The position numbers were made by a program, and so were the translations under genes. From Streptomyces sp. NA04227 (GTDB taxonomy: Bacteria > Actinomycetota > Actinomycetes > Streptomycetales > Streptomycetaceae): 64,000 nucleotides of DNA. A model generated the notes under the pieces. The model saw only the letters and a program-made list of their open reading frames with translations. It made no database searches and had not been told where the DNA came from. This document shows positions 59,518 through 64,000 of this stretch, piece after piece. Location: positions 372,001 to 436,000 of the forward strand of contig NZ_CP054918.1 of assembly GCF_013364195.1 (NCBI RefSeq), read 5' to 3'. Positions within the stretch are counted from its first letter, which is position 1. Every line of letters starts with the position of its first letter.

Positions 59518-59928
59518 TCAGTTGGCCCGGACGGTGGCCTCTTGCGCGCTCTGCTGCGCGGCCACGGGCTCCTCGGCCGCGGGCCGGTCGGCGAGCTTCA
59601 GCCAGATCACCCCGATGATGATCACGGCGAGCCAGATGGCCTGGACGGCGTTGAGGGACTCGTCGAAGAAGACGGGACCCAGCAGTGCGGCGCCGACGGA
59701 TCCGATTCCCGCCCAGACCGCGTAGCCGATGCTGACGTCGATGGTGCGGAGCGCGGCGCTCAACGCCCAGAGCGTCAGAAGGAAGAAGACGGCGGCGACC
59801 AGCGACCACGTCAGGCGGGTGAAGCCATGGCTTCCGCCTACGGAAAGCGCGTAGCCGATTTCGAAGCCACCGGCGAGCAGCAGCATGAGCCAGGAGGAGC
59901 TGACTGAGGGGCGGTCGGTGTTGGGCAT
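59518..59928 (-). CDS. SMR family small multidrug exporter subunit (longer partner)
   Basis: A 136-residue, four-helix small multidrug resistance protein. It carries the membrane glutamate in LLLAGGFEIGYALSVGG, the GYAVWAGIGSVGAALLG signature and FFDESLNAVQAIWLAVIIIG. A 25-residue cytosolic tail follows. It lies 46 bases after a second SMR gene, so the two probably form an antiparallel heterodimer. It is the last gene of the MarR-facing cassette. Confidence 0.93.
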   Translation of the reverse strand: MPNTDRPSVSSSWLMLLLAGGFEIGYALSVGGSHGFTRLTWSLVAAVFFLLTLWALSAALRTIDVSIGYAVWAGIGSVGAALLGPVFFDESLNAVQAIWLAVIIIGVIWLKLADRPAAEEPVAAQQSAQEATVRAN

Positions 59929-59974
59929 GGGAGGCGAGTCCTTTCCTGGGAAATGTCGAGCGGGGGCGGGGTTT

Positions 59975-60295
59975 TCAGGCTGCGCCGCTGAGCTGGAGGC
60001 CGACGACTCCGGCGATGATGATCACGATGCCCAGTGCCTTCTGCCAGTTGAGGCGCTGACCGAAGAGCAGGACGCCGAGAACGGTGATGCCGATACCGGA
60101 GACGGACGTCCAAATGGCATAGCCGACACCGACGTTGAAGGTCAGCAGTGCCCGGCTGAGGAAGTAGGTGCCGATGGCACCGCTGACCAGAGTGGCGATG
60201 GTCCATCCGCGGTCTTTGAAGCCCTGGGCCTTGCCGGCCGCGATGGCGACGGCGATCTCGAAGATGACTGCGATGGCGAGGTAGAGCCACTGCAT
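59975..60295 (-). CDS. SMR family small multidrug exporter subunit (short partner)
   Basis: A 106-residue SMR protein: MQWLYLAIAVIFEIAVAIAA contains the essential glutamate, and GVGYAIWTSVSGIGITVLGV and LNWQKALGIVIIIAGVVGLQ are family motifs. Paired SMR genes such as these act as heterodimers against quaternary amines or metabolic by-products. The ATG follows AAAGGG by about 8 bases, and five 9-base tandem repeats lie directly upstream of that ribosome site. Confidence 0.93.
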   Translation of the reverse strand: MQWLYLAIAVIFEIAVAIAAGKAQGFKDRGWTIATLVSGAIGTYFLSRALLTFNVGVGYAIWTSVSGIGITVLGVLLFGQRLNWQKALGIVIIIAGVVGLQLSGAA

Positions 60296-60312
60296 GGGTA
60301 GTCCCTTTCGTT

Positions 60313-60357
60313 CAGTCGGATCAGTCGGATCAGTCGGTTCGATCGGTTCGATCGGTG
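60313..60357. repeat. Five tandem 9-base repeats in the SMR leader
   Basis: Units CAGTCGGAT, CAGTCGGAT, CAGTCGGTT, CGATCGGTT and CGATCGGTG run without gaps, ending 5 bases from the SMR ribosome site on the minus strand. Such a tract may vary in copy number. Confidence 0.8.
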
Positions 60358-60483
60358 AGCCGAGGAGTGGTCCGCCCGGGAGTTCGCCGAGCGGCGCGCA
60401 GCGGAGCTGGGGCGGCGGGGGCGGTGAGCGGTTTCCGCGTCGGCGCCGTTGGAGACACCGGGGGATCGCCCCGGTGCGTGTTG

Positions 60484-61605
60484 TCAGCCGGCAAGGACCC
60501 GACGGGCGTTCTCCAGCGTTGCCCGCGGCTGAAGCAGGGCAGGATCGAACGGTGTGAGTGCCGTTCCCTCGGTCAATCTGCGGGGAAGATCGGGGTTGGC
60601 CAGTGCCGCTGTGCCGATGGCCAGCAGCTGTGCGTGCCGTTCGTCCAGGACGCGTCGGGCCGTATCGGCGTGGTGCAGGCCGCCGTTGGCGATGACCGGC
60701 AGGCCGGTGACGCCGTGGGCCAGTGAGGACAGGGTCGGCCCCTTGGCTCCCAGGGTGGCGTCCGTGAACCAGTCGCGGCCGTTGCCCGCGATGTGCAGGT
60801 AGTCGGCCCCGGCGTGGGCCGCCGCGGTGAAGACAACGGCCGCCTCGCGGGGATCGTCCGGCCACCGGTGTGTGTGGTCGTTGACCTTCGCCTGTGAGAA
60901 ACGGACCCCGACGGTGAAGCCGGTGCCGGTCGCCTCGCGCACGGCCGCCACGACCTCGCCGGTGAGACGTACGCGCTGCTCGATTCCGCCGCCGTACCGG
61001 TCGGTGCGCGTATTGGTCCGCGGAGTGAGGAACTGGTCGAGGAGGTAGCCGTTGGCGGCGTGGATCTCCACTCCGTCGAAACCCGCCTCGCGGGCGCGTG
61101 CGGCGGAGGCCGCGAAGCCCTCGATGACGCCGGTGATGTCGGGCGGGCTCAGCTCGACGGGTACCGGCCAGGGGCCGCTCCCTCCGTAGTTGCTCAGTTG
61201 CTCCCCGAGGGGCTGGATCGCGGATGGACCCGCGGTGCGGTCACGGAACCGGTTGCCCTGGGTCAGTGCTCCGGCGTGCATCAGCTGCGACACGATCCGC
61301 GCTCCGGCCGCGTGCACCTGTGCGGTGACCGGCTGCCAGGCCGCGGCCTGTGCCGCGCTGACGATGCCCGGCTGGCCGAAGTACCCCTGGCTGAAAGCCG
61401 TGTCGGTGTAGGTGCCTTCGGTGACCACAAGCCCGAAACCGCCCAGCGCGAACGCCTGGTAGTAGGCGGCCATGTCGTCGGTGACCAGGCCGTCGGCGGT
61501 GGCCGACACCCGGGTCATCGGAGCCACCGCGAGCCGATTGCGCAGCCCGAGCCCCGCGAAGTCGACAGCGGCGAGGGCCGGATGCGCGGCCGTCACGGCG
61601 CTCAC
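60484..61605 (-). CDS. NADH:flavin oxidoreductase (old yellow enzyme family)
   Basis: A 373-residue FMN TIM barrel. The start LRNRLAVAPMTRVSATADGL, the substrate-binding His-x2-Asn in FDGVEIHAANGYLLDQFLTP and the FMN loop VIANGGLHHADTARR are all present. It reduces activated alkenes, nitro compounds or peroxides with NAD(P)H. A GTG start at 61605 is used. It is 60 bases downstream of the DsbA-like gene and 188 bases upstream of the SMR pair in one directional block facing the MarR gene. Confidence 0.94.
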   Translation of the reverse strand: MSAVTAAHPALAAVDFAGLGLRNRLAVAPMTRVSATADGLVTDDMAAYYQAFALGGFGLVVTEGTYTDTAFSQGYFGQPGIVSAAQAAAWQPVTAQVHAAGARIVSQLMHAGALTQGNRFRDRTAGPSAIQPLGEQLSNYGGSGPWPVPVELSPPDITGVIEGFAASAARAREAGFDGVEIHAANGYLLDQFLTPRTNTRTDRYGGGIEQRVRLTGEVVAAVREATGTGFTVGVRFSQAKVNDHTHRWPDDPREAAVVFTAAAHAGADYLHIAGNGRDWFTDATLGAKGPTLSSLAHGVTGLPVIANGGLHHADTARRVLDERHAQLLAIGTAALANPDLPRRLTEGTALTPFDPALLQPRATLENARRVLAG

Positions 61606-61665
61606 CTCTCCTCCCGTGAGCAGCGGAGGCGGCCGGGTACCCGGTGGTTTTGTGTACGGGTCATG

Positions 61666-62334
61666 TCAGCATCCGTCGATGGAGCAGGCCGCACCGTCGG
61701 TGGCGTTCTGTGTGGCCCCGGCGTCGAGCACGGCCCTGCGGAGCTGGGCCGCGTTCGGGACACCTTCGATCCGGTGGCGCCCGCCGACGAGGATGGTGGG
61801 GGCGACGGAGATCTGGTGCGCCTGGGCGGTCCGCAGTGCTTCCTGGTGGGCCTCGGCGTAGGTTCCGTCCCGAAGCGCCCGAGTGAACTCCTCGGCGTCC
61901 AGGCCCAGTTCGGAGGCGATGTCGGCGAGGACGTCCAACTCGCCGATGTCGCGGTTCTCCTGGAAGAAGGCCCGGAGCATGCGCGGGGTGTACTCGGCGG
62001 CCTTGCCGTGCTCGGCCGCGTACTGGTAGCCCTCGAACGCCAGCCCGGTGTAGGGCTGGGGCGAGATGGTGGGCAGGGTGATGTCCACTCCCATCCGGCG
62101 GGCCATCGGATAGACCGAGCGGGCCCAGACCGCCGGCAGGTACGCGTCCTCCGGACGAAGGGTCGGGGTCGGATGAGGCCGCAGTTCGAACGGCATCCAC
62201 TCGATCTCGACGTCGAGGCCCGCGGTGGCTTCGTGCAGCGGGCCCTCGGCCAGCATGCAGTACGGACAGACGTAGTCCGACCAGACCTTGATGCCGACGG
62301 TGCCGGTGTCCGTGCTGGTGTCCGTCTCGGTCAT
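61666..62334 (-). CDS. DsbA family (FrnE-like) thiol oxidoreductase
   Basis: A 222-residue thioredoxin-fold protein with a helical insertion. The active site is VWSDYVCPYCMLAEGPLHEA, and the cis-proline region is QISVAPTILVGGRHRIEGVP. There is no signal peptide, so it is cytosolic like FrnE and related polyketide or stress enzymes. The C-terminus ends with a second cysteine pair (CSIDGC), which is unusual and could relay disulfides. Its ATG overlaps the deaminase stop codon by 4 bases. Confidence 0.93.
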   Translation of the reverse strand: MTETDTSTDTGTVGIKVWSDYVCPYCMLAEGPLHEATAGLDVEIEWMPFELRPHPTPTLRPEDAYLPAVWARSVYPMARRMGVDITLPTISPQPYTGLAFEGYQYAAEHGKAAEYTPRMLRAFFQENRDIGELDVLADIASELGLDAEEFTRALRDGTYAEAHQEALRTAQAHQISVAPTILVGGRHRIEGVPNAAQLRRAVLDAGATQNATDGAACSIDGC

Positions 62335-62819
62335 TTCCGCCTCCGGTCCATGGCGAGGAATTCTTCGAACGGTTTGGTTGCTTCCGGAATCTGCAATGAG
62401 GTGACCTTGATGGGCCAGTCCGCCGGGTCCTTGGCGAAGATCGAGTACGAGCCCGCGTAGTCGAAGCCGTACTGGGCGGCCGTACTGCGGTCGACCGCGT
62501 GGACGATGTGGCTGACGCTGAAGTACAGCGAGGCCATGTAGCACAGCGCGCAGGGCTCGCCAGAAGCGATCAGCGTGGCCCCCGCGACGGCGTGCAGGCC
62601 GTACCGGGCGGCGGCTTCGCGCAGCGCGACCACCTCCGCGTGCGCGGTGGGGTCGTTGTCCTCGCGCACCCGGTTGAATCCGGTGCCCAGGACACGGCCG
62701 CCGTTGACCACCACGCCGGAGAACGGGATGCCGCCCTTGGCGACATGCTCACTGCTGATCCGTACCGCCTGACCGACATACCCGGCCAGTTCACTTTCAG
62801 AGATCTCGGAGTAGGACAT
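62331..62819 (-). CDS. Nucleoside/guanine deaminase-like zinc enzyme
   Basis: A 162-residue cytidine/deoxycytidylate deaminase superfamily protein. The zinc-site motifs are NDPTAHAEVVALREAA and SGEPCALCYMASLYF, with histidine and two cysteines intact. The family deaminates guanine, cytosine or related bases, and sometimes toxic analogues. GGGAG lies 7 bases before the ATG. It is the first gene of the MarR-facing cassette. Confidence 0.92.
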   Translation of the reverse strand: MSYSEISESELAGYVGQAVRISSEHVAKGGIPFSGVVVNGGRVLGTGFNRVREDNDPTAHAEVVALREAAARYGLHAVAGATLIASGEPCALCYMASLYFSVSHIVHAVDRSTAAQYGFDYAGSYSIFAKDPADWPIKVTSLQIPEATKPFEEFLAMDRRRK

Positions 62820-62873
62820 CTTCACTCCCCGGGGAAGAAGGGCCGACCGCGCCGGGTGCCGAGTCGCATATAT

Positions 62874-62889
62874 TTGCTTGTACGTGCAA
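62874..62889. promoter_or_regulatory. MarR operator-like palindrome
   Basis: TTGCTTGTACGTGCAA has the form TTGC-N2-GTAC-N2-GCAA, with symmetric outer and central tetramers. It lies 54 bases upstream of the deaminase start in the divergent promoter region shared with the MarR gene. Confidence 0.6.
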
Positions 62890-62998
62890 CTGTTTTCGCT
62901 CAGTGTCATCCGCTGATGACGTCCAGCGGCGGGGGAAAGCTTGCATGGACATGTATCTTGTTGTCAAACGCTCCTGCAGGAAGGGCTCCCGTCCGACC

Positions 62999-63445
62999 AT
63001 GACCACGCCTCCCTCCGCACCGCCCGCCTCTTCGGACCAGGCCGTATGGGACCGAGTCCTGATCCTGCACGCCCAAGTGGAGCGCCACCTGGCGCAGGCC
63101 CTGCAGCGTCAGCACGGAATCGGGCTCTCCGAGTTCCGGGCCCTGGCGGACCTCGCGCGAGCCGAGGACGGCGAACTGCGCATGCAGGAGCTGGCCGACC
63201 GGATCGGCCTCGGCCAGAGTTCGGTCACACGCCTGGTCGGTCGGCTCGACGCGGCGGGCTTTGCCTACAAGGACCTCTGCCCGGCCGACAAACGAGGCGT
63301 CTACGCCGTCATCACCGACGAGGGCCGCCAGCGCTACAACGCCGCCCGCACCACCTACGCCGAAGTGCTCAGCTCCGCGCTGAACACCGCCGGCACGGAC
63401 CCCGCGATCGCCGGCACGGTGCAGGCGCTGCGCAGTTCCCTCTGA
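62999..63445 (+). CDS. MarR family regulator of the detoxification cassette
   Basis: A 148-residue regulator. The winged helix is MQELADRIGLGQSSVTRLVG, followed by FAYKDLCPADKRGVYAVITD and the wing GRQRYNAA. A cysteine in the wing region (LCPADKRG) could act in redox or electrophile sensing. The ATG at 62999 is preferred over upstream starts because the family helix begins soon after it. It is divergent from the deaminase, DsbA, old-yellow-enzyme and SMR genes, and an operator-like palindrome lies between. Confidence 0.93.
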   Translation: MTTPPSAPPASSDQAVWDRVLILHAQVERHLAQALQRQHGIGLSEFRALADLARAEDGELRMQELADRIGLGQSSVTRLVGRLDAAGFAYKDLCPADKRGVYAVITDEGRQRYNAARTTYAEVLSSALNTAGTDPAIAGTVQALRSSL

Positions 63446-63965
63446 CGGCAGCTCCACGACAGCTCCCTTCCGCGAGCCGCACCCCGCCCCGGATCCGACC
63501 CACCGCGCCACTCACTCCCGCCGGATGCGCCCCTGTGCCCACCCGGGGGCACAACCTTGCCTGCGCGCGCTCAGAGAATGCAGCCCGGCTCGAGCCGCTC
63601 TCAAGTGAATACAAGGCGCCCCGGAGGGCACCACCCGGCAACCTGTGAATCACTTTTGTTCAGTCAGGTTATGGCTGGGTGATCATGCAAATATTCTCGG
63701 TTGTGACATGGGTCACCCGAGGAAATATTTGCTTGACTCAGCATGCACCGTCTGGGAGTTTTTCCGCGGCAATCACATCAGGAGCAAGCGCTCGCACATC
63801 CTGAGGGCTACGCGCATAGAGCACATCCCGGCATCGCCGGTAAAGCGCCATCACTGTTTCCTGGTCAATTCTGACCATCGCTCCTGAAGACCGGACGAAG
63901 AGAGTCCGCATTCGCACGGATCCATGTTCGCTTTCGCACCGACGGAAGAACGATTGGGGGAAACT
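63446..63965. other. AT-richer intergenic region with an interrupted hairpin
   Basis: No gene is supported in these 520 bases. A frame at 63645-63887 uses codons rare in this genome, including TTA and ATA, and shows no family features. The region from 63640 onwards is clearly less GC-rich than its surroundings and holds the hairpin at 63687. This is probably the long regulatory region of the gene starting at 63966. Confidence 0.6.
63687..63732. promoter_or_regulatory. Interrupted 19-base-pair hairpin/cruciform
   Basis: GCAAATATT pairs with AATATTTGC at the base, CTCGG with CCGAG in the middle and GTGAC with GTCAC at the tip, around an ATGG loop. One 2-base bulge lies on each side. The element is far too regular to be chance. 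Confidence 0.7.
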
Positions 63966-64000
63966 GTGCCTTCTTCACGCCTCGTTGACGCCCTGGCCCG
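63966..64000 (+). CDS. First codons of an unidentified gene at the right edge
   Basis: A GTG at 63966 follows GGGGGA by about 6 bases, an excellent ribosome site, and opens VPSSRLVDALA up to the window edge. Eleven codons are too few to assign a family. The long AT-richer upstream region suggests a regulated gene, possibly the start of a cluster. Confidence 0.5.
   Translation, partial: MPSSRLVDALA

Noticed and set aside
63645..63887. An 80-codon frame in the AT-richer region near the right edge
   Set aside because: Codon use is unlike the genome, there is no ribosome site, and the frame runs through the interrupted hairpin.
63966..64000. Assignment of the right-edge gene to a biosynthetic cluster
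   Set aside because: Only eleven codons are visible; any family assignment would be a guess.

Overview
The window is a stretch of high-GC actinobacterial chromosome that reads as Streptomyces. Codons end mostly in G or C, and many genes start with GTG or TTG. Typical Streptomyces families are present: a subtilisin-inhibitor protein, a mycothiol-dependent isomerase-like protein, an F420-type oxidoreductase, DUF4865, DUF5134, DUF6421, DUF6986 and SHOCT proteins, a Tat-exported PhoD phosphatase, and the dispersed hairpin repeat with core GGGGGTCCCCCCTGCTCGAA. About 65 protein genes are supported. I see no rRNA, tRNA, CRISPR array, intact insertion sequence or prophage.

Layout. 1-4 kb: a truncated membrane or lipase-like gene, a DeoR regulator, a cysteine-synthase-family PLP enzyme, a small protein and an RsbW-type ATPase. 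4-9 kb: a SHOCT/ABC exporter operon, then a TetR regulator and a DUF4865 gene. 9-15.4 kb: a phosphonate or organophosphate uptake block (zinc alcohol dehydrogenase, HutC-type GntR regulator, PhoD phosphatase, phnDCE), tied together by a shared promoter motif. 15.8-22 kb: a protease inhibitor, a ROK regulator, AlkB, and an aldolase/SIS-isomerase operon facing a DeoR regulator. 22-35 kb: PadR, CGNR/epoxide hydrolase, MarR/MFS, a two-component system, TetR/deazaflavin reductase, a geranylgeranyl reductase-like enzyme, an M20 peptidase and a kinase-Nudix fusion.

35-51 kb: a STAS protein, a ROK kinase facing a LacI regulator, a MITE-like element whose terminal repeat supplies the lacI stop codon, a membrane Ser/Thr kinase, a DUF6986 protein, etfBA, a flavin reductase preceded by a short HVDL-type leader peptide, a thioredoxin, an acyltransferase, B3/4 and transglutaminase-like proteins, and a translationally coupled DUF6421/SDR/threonine-aldolase operon. 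51-59 kb: a phosphodiesterase, GNAT, VOC, DUF5134, M56 peptidase, PAP2 phosphatase, HAD, DUF2630, TetR and a ferredoxin-NADP reductase. 59.5-63.4 kb: a compact detoxification cassette (paired SMR pumps, old yellow enzyme, DsbA-like protein, deaminase) facing a MarR regulator. The right end is an AT-richer intergenic region with a striking interrupted hairpin, followed by the first codons of a new gene.

Much of the window is built from small regulator-plus-target modules. In most of them an operator-like palindrome or repeat can be seen directly between the divergent genes. The least expected items are the phosphonate regulon motif, the GAGAGC operator array, the stop-codon-donating MITE, the leader peptide, the detoxification cassette and the terminal hairpin.
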